DNA of 64,000 bases from contig NC_031671.1 in assembly GCF_001640025.1 (NCBI RefSeq), positions 992,001 to 1,056,000 on the forward strand, read 5' to 3'. Under the pieces are notes generated by a model. It saw nothing but the letters and a program-made list of their open reading frames with translations, was not told the DNA's origin and ran no database searches. Numbering within the stretch: position 1 is the first letter of the stretch; every line of letters starts with the position of its first letter. A program made the position numbers and the translations under genes. Origin of the DNA: Sugiyamaella lignohabitans. Taxonomy: Eukaryota; Ascomycota; Dipodascomycetes; Dipodascales; Trichomonascaceae. Shown here in pieces: positions 31,787 to 41,649 of the stretch.

Positions 31787-33060
31787 TGCATTTGTATTGC
31801 ATTTTTATTGGATTTAATATCATTTTGTGGCTAGGAACCTGCCCTTTTAACGATGCGGGAAAATCATGATTTTTTCGACTCTGGTAACTCTTGGGTTCTA
31901 CCGATGACAATCAATATGTGCAATTGATTCAACAGTGGTTGTTCGTCTTATCACGTCACATACTTATTATCTCTTGATAATTTTGTGCATCATCATCCCT
32001 ACATGATACTTCTGTTTTTTTCTAGTAATCAATCTTGGCTACTTATGAGATGATCCACCTGTGTAAAGGAAATGCTAAACTTATTTTGAACTAAGGATCG
32101 GGCTAACTGAGCGTAATGCTCTCAAATCACAATTTCAGGCGGCCTTGAATTGGATTGCACACCTTAAGGGCAGGAGTGATGCTAAAGTATTACTGGAACA
32201 TTGAAGTAGAGTGAACTACGTGAGATGTGCTGTTTAGGAGGGTGGGAGTACCCATGGCGTTGATTCAGCAGACACACGCCGACAGCTTTTTAGAATATGA
32301 GGGCCTCATATATCACCTGATTATTGAGCGGACTTCAGAACTTCTTGCAGTTGATTTCTCATTTGTTAAGTCTTATTGGCACATTGGTCCTTGTCAGAGA
32401 TCCCTTGTTGGCGATTCTGTAGGTAGTGTCAAGTGGGTTTGAATGCCTTATCAGGAACTCATGGTGTTTCGCGTTAGGTCTCAAGTCTAGCTTCCGCTTT
32501 CTCATGTCTAGCTTTTTTTAGTCAAGTCCCTTCTCGTCATCCGCAAAGGCTTTCTCCTTGTCGGTAACCTGGTATCTTGGCCTCCAAAGTCGGCATATTT
32601 GCAGAGTTTGTATTGAGCAGTGCTTGACATTGCAATTAAAAGCTATCACTATTTTTATTCACCTCTGCTATGATTCTTTAACAATTGGAACATATATATA
32701 TTGTTGGCCTAACTCATGTGTTTGGTGACAATGGCTGCTCGGGGTACGTCATGGTTGAATTGCAAAAAATCGGGCTATTGAAGTTTCGTAGAGTTTACCA
32801 ACTATGGGGCTGGAGTATGTATTTCAAAGTGCTAATGCCACTCGGCGGAATATATATTCCAAGTTTGACGAAGAGTGCCGTCTTATTCAGGCCAAGCATG
32901 TATACATTTACACCAGATCGTGCTCGGATTCACTTAACCCATATGCACTCATGTGTTATTATGTTACAATTGTTCAATATCCATATGAGCAGTCGAGCAC
33001 AAGAGTTATTCAATTAGAAGATGGTTACAGCTTAGATATATTTATTAAAGTATAGTATAT

Positions 33061-33260
33061 TAGTAGGTACAGTAGTAGAGTAGAGTAGAGTGGAGTAGAG
33101 AAGGGGCCAAGTAGGGTAGAGTGGCCAAGTAGAGTTGTCAGAATAAAATAGATCCTGATAGTAGACTAGCATAGAGGGGCTAGGAAATTGCAGCAGTACA
33201 ATAGTCTGGCGTAGAGTGGCCAATAGAGTAGAGTAGACCAAATAAGAATAAAATAGTAGA
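33061..33260. repeat. Degenerate AGTAGAG low-complexity tract
   Basis: Irregular GTAGAG/GTGGAG/GTAGTAG units, with similar sequence recurring to about 33430. Open frames on both strands here are composition artefacts. Confidence 0.75.
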
Positions 33261-33975
33261 GACCAAGAGACCGAGTAGAGTGATGTCCATGAGACACAGT
33301 AGAGAGTAGAGCTTTTTTTTTCCAGGGTTTTCATTTAGATTCTTTTTTTTTTTTTGCGAGGGTTTTCAATTTTTCCTTTTTTCAAACAGAAGTAGTAAAG
33401 AGTAGTTGAGAGTAGTAGAGAGTGAAAACCATACAGAGACCGAGAAACCAGAGAGAAAATAGACCAAGAGTAGAACAGAGAGCCAATGAGAGAAACCAGA
33501 GCAGCATGGATTGTAATGTTACCAAAGTGTAATGGTGTGATGATGGAGCCAGTTTTAGCGAACAACAATCTGATTGATGATTTAAATTGACACTCGATCT
33601 TGTAGTGAAGGACTGTGAGTTTTGAAAACATGTCGAACCGCAGACAGCGGCGCCAGTGTAATAAAACCTCAGTAGGGGTGGGAGATCGGGGTGACTAGAA
33701 GTGATATCCAAGGATGGCGACGCTGAGGAAGCCACAATCAAATTGCAAAACTAGGCGCAGCAAGGAGCGCGCCACTGTTAAGACTCATGATTTCAATGGA
33801 TGATTGTTGTACTAGTAGTCAAGTCAAGTGGTGTGTTGTTGGCCAGATTGTTGAACGACTGGATGCAAGTGATGGTGAAGTAGTTGTGAATTGGTACTTT
33901 GGAGTAGTTCGTTGCTGCAAAAGACTGGCCGGCTCCTCAATTGAATGGCAGAATAACCAAGAGCGGTTGATGGCT

Positions 33976-34428
33976 TTAATAGCCGAGAGTGCGGAGCGTG
34001 CATTTTCGCACCGCTTTCCAAGACCTGGTGATGGCACGTTTAACCGTAAGAGGCTTGGGTTTAGGTGGAGGTGGTGGTTTGGGATAGACTGGGACCGGAA
34101 TAGTTCGAATGACCCGTTTGGGGGGAGGAGGAGGACGGTTGGCACGTTCAAGAGCCCGTTGAGCCTTCCATTCCTGTGTTTCCCGCCACAACTTTTGAAT
34201 TTTCTCTCTCTCAGTCAAGGGTCTAGGTGGTTCCTCGACGACTTCAACCACAACAACAGGTTCAGGTTCAGTAACCTCACCACAGTCAACAAGGACTAGA
34301 GCGGGGTGGACGTCATACCAATACCAGGCAGTGAGGAGTAAAAAGGTAAACAATAGGTGAAGAGGGTCCTCATGGACAGAAACACTGAAGATAGCGTGAG
34401 CTAAAACAGTAGACACAATCAAAGTCAT
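33976..34428 (-). CDS. Small membrane protein with proline-rich tail, unknown
   Basis: Not recognised. The 150-residue protein has two hydrophobic segments near the N-terminus (IVSTVLAHAIFSVSV and LLFTFLLLTAWYWYDV), a valine/acid segment (EPEPVVVVEVVEE), a charged helix (REKIQKLWRETQEWKAQRAL), and a basic proline-rich tail (PPPPPKRVIRTIPVPVYP, KPPPPPKPKP) ending RTLGY. Promoter evidence supports it: TATAAATA at 34532-34525 on the complement, about 100 bases before the ATG, followed by a CT-rich leader and TCAACAATG. The overlapping plus-strand frame (33787-34299) has no such signals. Topology and function are unknown; the tail could bind SH3 or WW domains. Confidence 0.6.
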   Translation of the reverse strand: MTLIVSTVLAHAIFSVSVHEDPLHLLFTFLLLTAWYWYDVHPALVLVDCGEVTEPEPVVVVEVVEEPPRPLTEREKIQKLWRETQEWKAQRALERANRPPPPPKRVIRTIPVPVYPKPPPPPKPKPLTVKRAITRSWKAVRKCTLRTLGY

Positions 34429-34646
34429 TGTTGATCGACGAAGAAGTAAATTTGATTCGAGAGAGTTGGTTTGTAAGAAAAAAGTGATAGTGAAGAGGAA
34501 GAGAATACGGGGGAAGAAGACGCATATTTATATTTTTTGGGCTCTAGCGTAACCCAACTCTGTTGTAAACAACCCCATAACGAGCACAACATGTGTTGTT
34601 GTTCCTGCAAAAGCAACGCACTGAATGCGGTATCGGTACTCTGTGC

Positions 34647-34880
34647 CCATAAACTTCCCCAAAACTACCCCTAACCTACTGCAATGCAATGCGTGCTGAT
34701 GCAGGGAAGATGTAGGGAAGGTCTGAAAGAGGTATTCTTAATCAAAATCCATAAGATTCCCAAAAACTACCCGTAACCTGATGCAATGCAATGCAACGTC
34801 TGTGGGAAGGGGTGCTTAATCTGGTATTTAAGCATAAATTTCCTAAAACATATGCCTAACCTAATGCATAGTCACGTGCA
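34647..34880. repeat. Three degenerate ~95-base tandem repeats
   Basis: Units start at about 34647, 34749 and 34835. Shared parts are CCATAA..TTCCC.AAAACTACC, CTAACCT..TGCAATGCAATGC, GGGAAGG and GGTATT. The third unit is the most diverged and ends near a CACGTG box (TCACGTGC, about 34873). They lie 220-450 bases upstream of the minus-strand gene at 34428, so they may be regulatory. Confidence 0.7.
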
Positions 34881-36132
34881 AATCGGCTGAAGCCATCGGT
34901 GACCCGGTGCGGTCCAAAGCATGGAACCCCAGTATTCCGTAACTTCTATCACAATCTGACAGGTTTAATCTTCAGTCTACTTCAGTAGTCTAGAGAGACC
35001 ATGCCTAGGGTTCATCAGGAGTAAGCCCATCGTGGCGGCTGGTAGTCGTGATGACTCTCGCCCGTCACAAGTTGATATACCTGTTCTCCGCAGTCGTGTG
35101 TTTCCTGGGGCTACTTTTCAAGCACTATGTCCACTAAAAGTGTCCGTACTCCTTCATTTAGCTAATCTTTGACAAGTCCCAATCCGTCTCGGCCTAGTTT
35201 GCTTCTTCGCTTTTTTCAGAACGTAATTACCTGGGTGATTTTGTCCGGATACTCCAAGGGGATAGCTTAAATGCGCGCTATCATTCAATTGCTATTAGAT
35301 GCCTGTCAATATCTGATTCCATTAAGGTGCATTCGTCAACTGAGCTGAACATCATAGTTTCTGAATGCTATTAAGTACAATGCTTGCGAAAATTAAAACG
35401 AATATGGACAATATATTCTACTAATGCTGAGTAAGTATTCTGTCCTTGCCTTATTGGTAAACTATACTTCTGACATTGGACCCTCAAGGAAAAGCGAGTG
35501 AAATAGAGGACGGTCATTTAATCCTATTATAACGTTCCATTTACAGCGTAGGGCCCTACCCCCCGAACTCTTCGCTGGAATGATCATATATCCTGTTATT
35601 ACAATAGTCTATGTGATACAAGCCCGTCTAGACAAAGCGTACAGTGCCAGGTTCTAAAACCTCATTCACTTGCTAAAATACAAACCATAGTCAGTACGAA
35701 TTCGATCCATTCAGAATGTGACAGGTCAGCAATGAGCTCAGATTTCTAGCAGGGGCTTGTATGCATGCACGCTGATAAGATAAGCACGTAACCAGATAGC
35801 ACAGATAAGATGGAAATATGCAATCATCGGTCGATCGCGATGGAGCTTAATTATCCAGGGCGATTCGAATCGTGCATAATCTTGGTTATCCTTGTCATGA
35901 GCTAAGGATTCTATAAGTCGCCGACATTGTGTAGTTCAGGGATTTATCGAAAAAACGAATCATTAGGGGCCATGGTCTATAGTCAGAGGGTGCGGCGTGA
36001 CTTTGTATCTATTAATGGAGACATTGACCGAAATAGGGTCCTGGCCACAACAAATGCACCCGGAAAAAGGAATTCTTAACTCACATGACTCAAGCACAAA
36101 CACAACAAAGTGGAAAAAGAAATTCTTCTTTC

Positions 36133-36139
36133 TATATAA
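36133..36139 (+). promoter_or_regulatory. TATA box of the 36205 gene
   Basis: TATATAA about 66-72 bases before the ATG, then GCGCGCGTTCGGCCGCTG, a pyrimidine-rich leader and TAGTACTAAGCAAAAATG. The layout matches the 29786 gene. Confidence 0.65.
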
Positions 36140-36204
36140 GCGCGCGTTCGGCCGCTGTTGCTTCTGTTTTCTCCTTCTTTTCTCCTCTCTAGTACTAAGC
36201 AAAA

Positions 36205-37440
36205 ATGTATCGTGCTACTACCACCGCCGCTACTTCTGCAAACGCTTTTCGAATTATTCCTCGCATACCCTATAAATCTCGACCTCGCCCAACAGTCATC
36301 AAACGTACCTTTTCTCCACCCATCCAGTCTCCTCTCAGAACCGTTACCAATGTCTCCCGCACAGAATCTACTACGAGTTCCCGCCATAGTTCTCGTTCTT
36401 GCTCCACCATCTCTTCCCACAGTTCTTCTACTTCTGGTAGCTCAGCCACTCTAGCACGTCTTTTCCATCATTCTACTGCTTCATCTTCGTCTGGCTCCAT
36501 TCCCTCCTACTCCAGACCCTCGGCCACCCGCTCTACCACGTCATCCTCTAGATCTTCTTCTACCTCCTCGCATTCCACCGCCCATTCCACAGCTACTTCC
36601 TCATCTTGCTCAACTTCTCACTCCTCTTCTTCCCGCTCACGTTCTCCCACTACCTACCAATTTTTTACCCCACTTGCCACCTCTACGCCATTACCCGCAA
36701 CTCGCACCCGTTCTGTTTCTTCCTCATCCATACCTTCTCAACATGTTCCACGCGCTCCCTTCTCGTCACGGAACACCCGCTCTACCTCTTGCCCCTCTAT
36801 CCCCATGGCAGCTCCTATCTCTTCAGTTACCAGAGCTCCTAGCTTTGTTACCAGCTCTCGCTCCACTTCTCACGCCAGCTCACACACCAACTCTCACACC
36901 AGATCTAACACCAACTCCCGTCACCACTCCAGCGGCCATTCGTTTCGCTCCACCATGTCTATCCTCTCCGATACCTACATGAACCCCCGCAAAGCCCCCT
37001 CTATTCCCAAACCATCGAAGCCATCCCCTCGCACTACCACTTACCCCACCTCGGTCGCCACTACCACTGCTCCCTCTCAACGTCTGTTGAACAGACTTGC
37101 TAACCTGCCTTCCAGACTTATTAACTATTCCTATGGTTCCAAAGAGTACTTGAAGTTCGAAGCTTTTATGGATAGCTTAAACCTTAGCTACGCTTACAGT
37201 GGTGCTTGCGATGATAAGCTGACCTTCACTTGTTTGAAGGTCACTGTCGAGCAAGCTAGAATCCACCGACAAGCCCTCCTGAAGCAGCTACTGGCAGTCA
37301 ATGAAGCTTACCTGAAGCTCCTTGATAGGGGAGTTGATACCCTGGACCTCCATCAAACGAAGAAGTCAGAAATTCTCATGAGTTTGGGTAAGTTAGAGCG
37401 ATTCTGCGATATCGCCAAAATCACGCTTGAATCGGAATAA
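36205..37440 (+). CDS. Ser/Thr/Arg-rich disordered protein with C-terminal helical domain; family member C
   Basis: Not recognised; close paralogue of the 29786 gene. It has 411 residues and no intron. The N-terminal box is FRIIPRIPYKSRPRPTVIKR then FSPPIQSPLRTVTNVSRTES. The Ser/Thr-rich middle differs from member B by several in-frame gains and losses (for example fewer SRSSSRS units). The C-terminal ~110-residue domain is almost identical. Member B's final Trp codon (TGG) is TAA here, so this protein ends two residues earlier (ITLESE). Conservation of the ends against a drifting middle suggests selection on the box and the C-terminal domain, or gene conversion. Confidence 0.78.
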   Translation: MYRATTTAATSANAFRIIPRIPYKSRPRPTVIKRTFSPPIQSPLRTVTNVSRTESTTSSRHSSRSCSTISSHSSSTSGSSATLARLFHHSTASSSSGSIPSYSRPSATRSTTSSSRSSSTSSHSTAHSTATSSSCSTSHSSSSRSRSPTTYQFFTPLATSTPLPATRTRSVSSSSIPSQHVPRAPFSSRNTRSTSCPSIPMAAPISSVTRAPSFVTSSRSTSHASSHTNSHTRSNTNSRHHSSGHSFRSTMSILSDTYMNPRKAPSIPKPSKPSPRTTTYPTSVATTTAPSQRLLNRLANLPSRLINYSYGSKEYLKFEAFMDSLNLSYAYSGACDDKLTFTCLKVTVEQARIHRQALLKQLLAVNEAYLKLLDRGVDTLDLHQTKKSEILMSLGKLERFCDIAKITLESE

Positions 37441-38227
37441 GCTTAGGGTCTCGGGCCACGAGCAACCACCACCATAGCTATAAATACATAAGTATGTAGC
37501 GCCCCAAATTAGTATCTTCAATTGCCTCCGGCAAACGAGATCGGGCAGAGCCCGATATTCGTTATTTATCAGTGTGATGCTCATTCCGGCTATTTTGTAC
37601 ATAATACAGTCTATAGATAATGAAGGCTTGAGTCCAAGACAAACATTTGTAACTAGGATATGTAAAGACTGGTGTCCATCATTTGATGAGTGTGCTTATG
37701 GCGGCTGGGAGAGGCAAGAGCCTGCCTTACGTGGATGTTTACGAGATTGTCATAGATCTGGTAGTGCACGACATAAACTCTTCAAAAATCTTCAAATGAC
37801 CATGTTCCCGCCGTATACTCTGATCAAATTGATTTACAACTTCATCGAAGCTGAGGGGTATCGACTTGAAATTCAACGGAGGAACGAGTATTGGTAACTT
37901 ATTTGTCGTAAACACTCGCCTTAAAGTGCTGCTCCTATAAGATGCCAATGTGAGGGAAAAATGAGGAGTGACTCGGTGGTCTCTTCTCGAGCCTTTCACT
38001 TTCCAGCGGTTCAGGCCAAGGATTCTCGTGGTTTAAAAACTCCAATAGTGAGAGTCTTTCGACGTATCGGCCCTTGATATCCGGTCATGACTCCCTCAAC
38101 TTCTGGTCAAGTAGCATTTTAATGTGCGGAATATACAAGGTAGACCGGGAAATCTATATAGGATATTATAATCTGCTATCAGAAGTAATTTCTTGTTTAC
38201 GTACTATTATTCAAGCACAACTGCAAC
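37441..38227. other. Intergenic region
   Basis: Duplicated 3' flank of the 36205 gene, including GCCTCCGGCAAACGAGATCG and a small ATCGGG/CCCGAT hairpin (about 37540-37558), then the 3' side of the homogentisate dioxygenase gene. No gene is supported. Confidence 0.5.
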
Positions 38228-39816
38228 TTAGTGGTTCACACCATGTTCATGTTTACCATTGGTAAGCTTCTTAACTTCTTCCAAATGTAGAGTAAAGTTA
38301 TTCACCAAATCATCCCACATTCCTGTTTCATGGAAGTGAATCTTGTCGCTCTTCCAAGCATAATCAGTAATCGTAAAAGGGCGAGAACTCTCAAACATAA
38401 AAGCCATGCTGCCAAGGGAGATCTGCTGGGTCGGAGGTGGATTCTCAGAGGCGGCCTTGAATTCGGGATATGCAACTCCGTGGGGAGTCATTCCCGTTTC
38501 ATAAGAAACTGACCCCGGCTGGAAAGAGTCACTTCTACCACCATAATCACCGTAAATAAGACCCATGAGTTCTGATGCGACATTACGATGGTAATAAGGA
38601 GGACGGTAAGTATGCGATGCAACATCCCATCGTGGCATAAAAATCATAACATCTGCCAGAGCAGCATTTGGGTCTCGCGACTTTGCAGTCATGATAGTAA
38701 ATACCGAGGGATCTATGTGGTCTACACTAATGGAGCCAATGTTGACAAATTTTGTCATATCATATTTGTAGGGAACATAATTACCATGCCAAGCAACCAC
38801 ATCATATGGCGTGTGATCTTGTGTACTTTTGAAAAATTTGCCGTTGAGTTTCGTAATGATCTCGAAGTTTGAGACTGGTTCTAAATCATAGCTGGCTTGT
38901 GGGTATAAAAAGTCTCTAGCGTTAGCCATACCGTAACCTCCAAGAGGACCCAAATCCGGTAATTCAAAATTTGAACCCCAAATCTCAAGGATATAACCAC
39001 GAGAGGGACCGTCAGGAAGGTTCACAGAAAATCTAATTCCTCTTTGCACTACCAGGAACTCTCCTGGCTGAACATAAAGCCAGCCAAATTCAGTTTGAAC
39101 ATCAACACGACCCTGTTGTGGCATAATCAAAAACTCGCCATCCTGATTGACAAAAGCTTGGTTTTTCATACTAGCATTAGCTGTATAAACATGTGTTGCC
39201 AGACCCTCTCGTAAAGAGGGCTCACCGGATCCTGCGACTGTTTTAAGACCATCTACAAAGGTTGTTTTTTCCGTGGGAATATCAAACGGAGACCAAGCCA
39301 GTTGTGTAGGAGACACATGAACTTTGGGATTGGTCGAAAGAAATACGCTTTCCATATCTGGCTTATCTGGCAAATCCGTATACCCCTTATGAGCGACAGC
39401 CGGTCTCATTCTGTATACCCAAGACGACTTGTGTTCGTGCCTTGGTGTTACAAAGCCGCTACCAGTGAGCTGCTCAGCATACAGGCCAAATCTTACTGAT
39501 CTCGGAGAATTCTGGCCATGGGGAATCGTACCTGGCACAGCTTCGGATGCCTAAAAAAAGTTAGAGAAGAGATCTAATATGCTTCAAAGCCTCTAAAACG
39601 TTGTTTTGTCAGCGACTGGACTTCAATCTTGTAGGTTAACAGCCTGCCACCAAGACAAGCATCTGGAAGATATCTTACATGTTGATTGTTGAATCCACTG
39701 AGATAGCTATATGGGTCATTGGAGCGCTTATAGAAAGACGGTATTTCACCATTCTTCTGGGTTTCAGCCCAGTGAAAAGCTTCTTGATGTAATTTATCGA
39801 CATCAGCTGCTGACAT
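38228..39816 (-). CDS. HGD: Homogentisate 1,2-dioxygenase
   Basis: Opens the ring of homogentisate to maleylacetoacetate in phenylalanine/tyrosine catabolism, using Fe(II). Exons on the complement are 39816-39679 and 39550-38228, with an intron of 128 nt (GTAAG donor, CTCTAAC before the T run, TTTAG acceptor; phase 0). The joined product has 486 residues. The junction restores the family sequence GFNNQH/ASEAVPGTIPHGQN. Iron ligands are His367 and Glu373 in YYHRNVASE and His403 in TPHG; the spacing (6 and 30) equals that of human His335/Glu341/His371. The frame extends to a TTG at 39843, but the first ATG is 39816. Other genes of the pathway are not in the window. Confidence 0.95.
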
Positions 39817-40589
39817 TTTTAAATTTCGATCAATTCCTAACAATTTTCAGTTATCAGCACTCAGAAACTTATGAGCGGGGAAATAGATATTAATTCGATT
39901 GAAAAAGAAGCCAGATCTCTGACATATAAATAAGTCGATAAATTAATGGATTTGGGGTATAGCAGTGGGGCCCGCTGTGTTGCGGTTAAGACTAATCCCG
40001 TTCATGCGTGGGGGAGATGCAGGGGAAACCCCAGATTTTCGACCATCGGCTAATTTCTTGCCCCACCAGCCAAAATTTGATCGGCGCGTATCCACTCAGT
40101 ATACAGCGAATGAGAACAGCAGGATTCGAACGGCTGCGTAAGCAGGGGCTGTTTATAGATCCAACCGGCGACTAACTGCGTCTTCACTTACTGACCAACG
40201 TATACTACTCCCGATTTTTTGTCTCACCCGGAGTCGTATTTAACCGTGTGGTATAAGATTACCCGAATACTGCAGATAATATCGGGTAGAATGTTTTAAA
40301 TGATATTTGACCCGTGCCTGTATTTTATAAAAAAGATGAAGCGCAATTAGAGATCCGCCAAAAAGTCCGTCATCAAATAGAAGCAGCGAGTGCAGTAGGA
40401 GTATTTTTCTACCGCTTGTAGATGACAACTTGTTGAATATTAGCTAGCTGAGTATAAGAATAGATCGTAATATATTTTTGCTGTTCAAGATATTTTATCA
40501 CTATGTATATGCGCCTCATAAGCCGCGTATCTTCCGCTTCACGATCTACTATCCAGAGCCTTTAACGCAATGACTAGTAGCAAAACTCC
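39817..40589. other. Divergent promoter region HGD/MED18
   Basis: About 770 bases. It contains a tRNA-like fragment near 40110 that does not fold as a tRNA, and a 7-codon upstream ORF at its right end. Otherwise unremarkable. Confidence 0.5.
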
Positions 40590-40593
40590 ATGA
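40570..40593 (+). promoter_or_regulatory. Upstream ORF overlapping the MED18 start
   Basis: ATG at 40570 encodes MTSSKTP and stops with a TGA at 40591-40593 that overlaps the MED18 ATG (40590) and the next ATG (40593). If the transcript includes it, this ORF could limit MED18 translation or allow re-initiation. Confidence 0.45.
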
Positions 40594-41435
40594 TGTATCA
40601 ACAGTTGTCATTAGTTGGATCGTTAAAAGATGCTGAAATTAAAATAACGCTGCATACATTGGCTGCCCTTTCGGGGATGAAACCAACACGTATATTTAAC
40701 CACCATCTGGTGTGGATTCCTACTTACCCTTTTAATCCAGTGCTGGCAGCTGGTGAAGTTAACCAGATCGAACAGTACCGAATTACATGTGACACAAGCT
40801 TGGTAGACCCAGCAAGTGAAGATGAATATCTTCCGCCAGCAGGATTTAAAGAAAACAAAGACTTCTTGCAGACAATGCCCTGGAAAATGATCATATCAGA
40901 AGTACCAGAAGCTGGTAAGCGGCAGGTGACCTCACAATCTATTCTCGAATCTGCGATAGTAGAAGGCAGTCCATTTGAATTTATGGAGAAAATGGGATAT
41001 AAATTTTCTCACGAGTACTGGAGTAAAGGATCTGAATTTGTTTTTGGCAATATTGTTGTCAGGATATTCCGAATTTGCGTCAAGGACCAGATCACAGCTC
41101 CAACCACAGAAGATCAGAACTTGGCAGATACAACGGAGGGATCTGGTACGGCAGATAATGCTATGGTGATTGATGATGATTCTTTCGGAGATAAAATTAC
41201 TGCGGAAACGGCGCTTGCTAGCCAAAAGGCTGCCTACCAGCCTCTAAAACTCCTGGATAAGTCTGGCCAATGGTCTATCAAAGCATTTCTTTCTGTAAAA
41301 CAGCTGACAGATTTGGAAAGTATTATCACTGGAACAGCACAACTGGAGAAGTTTCAGGCAGAAATGGCGGGCCTTTTCGAATTGAAAATGGCTGACAGGA
41401 ATAGCTATGATACCCGCTTACGTGCTAATAGATAG
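40590..41435 (+). CDS. MED18: Mediator head subunit 18
   Basis: Subunit of the head module of the Mediator coactivator of RNA polymerase II (Srb5 in S. cerevisiae). The 281-residue protein shows the Med18 pattern: N-terminal QQLSLVGSLKD, HHLVWIPTYPF, a mid region MGYKFSHEYWSKGSEFVFGN then IVVRIFRICVKD, and a C-terminal KAFLSVKQLTDLESIITGTA segment. A disordered insert (about 170-215) separates the barrel halves. The start could be 40590 or 40593 (Met-Met). Similar to the yeast subunit in length (about 300). No intron. Confidence 0.85.
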   Translation: MMYQQLSLVGSLKDAEIKITLHTLAALSGMKPTRIFNHHLVWIPTYPFNPVLAAGEVNQIEQYRITCDTSLVDPASEDEYLPPAGFKENKDFLQTMPWKMIISEVPEAGKRQVTSQSILESAIVEGSPFEFMEKMGYKFSHEYWSKGSEFVFGNIVVRIFRICVKDQITAPTTEDQNLADTTEGSGTADNAMVIDDDSFGDKITAETALASQKAAYQPLKLLDKSGQWSIKAFLSVKQLTDLESIITGTAQLEKFQAEMAGLFELKMADRNSYDTRLRANR

Positions 41436-41649
41436 CTTGATAGAATACTTTAAAATACTTTTACCTGAAATATATGATGGCCAGGGTCCATCCTCAGACG
41501 ATATTTTCTAGGATGGGCCTCGTAATAGCGAACGGACTCGTTTTACACAAGAATAGTCGCAAGGTCTAACAGTCCACAGCACGCAGAATAGGAAATCTAT
41601 GTCGTTGGGGGGTTTTTATTAACAGTAAATACAATAAATGATGCGGTTG

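Larger units (their letters stand above)
31085..33975. other. Gene-poor region
   Basis: 2.9 kb. It holds the duplicated 3' flank of the 29786 gene (with a CCTCCGGC-containing hairpin at about 31160-31200), a 15-base T run before a strong inverted repeat (31747-31786), and AGTAGAG-type low-complexity DNA (33061-33430). No gene is supported. Confidence 0.5.
34429..36204. other. Intergenic region with tandem promoter repeats and duplicated promoter
   Basis: The left part is the promoter of the 34428 gene, with degenerate tandem repeats at 34647-34880. From about 35760 it is the upstream part of the segmental duplication leading into the 36205 gene. No gene is supported between. Confidence 0.55.
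35760..37970 (+). repeat. Segmental duplication, copy 2
   Basis: Partner of 29390-31640, in the same orientation about 6.4 kb away, carrying promoter, gene and 3' flank of family member C. Confidence 0.8.

Noticed and set aside
33032..33741. Minus-strand frames in the AGTAGAG tract
   Set aside because: Translations of low-complexity DNA with biased composition (Tyr, Ser, Leu).
33787..34299. 170-codon plus-strand open frame
   Set aside because: Antisense to the 34428 gene, which has a TATA box, CT-rich leader and sensible membrane/proline-rich composition; the plus frame has neither.
34647..34880. Possible CRISPR-like or satellite array
   Set aside because: Three degenerate direct units without regular spacers in a eukaryotic promoter; better described as promoter repeats.
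40085..40200. tRNA-like sequence on the minus strand (GGATTCGAAC and a D-arm-like stretch)
   Set aside because: The bases flanking the TTCGAAT loop do not form a five-pair T stem and no acceptor stem is found.
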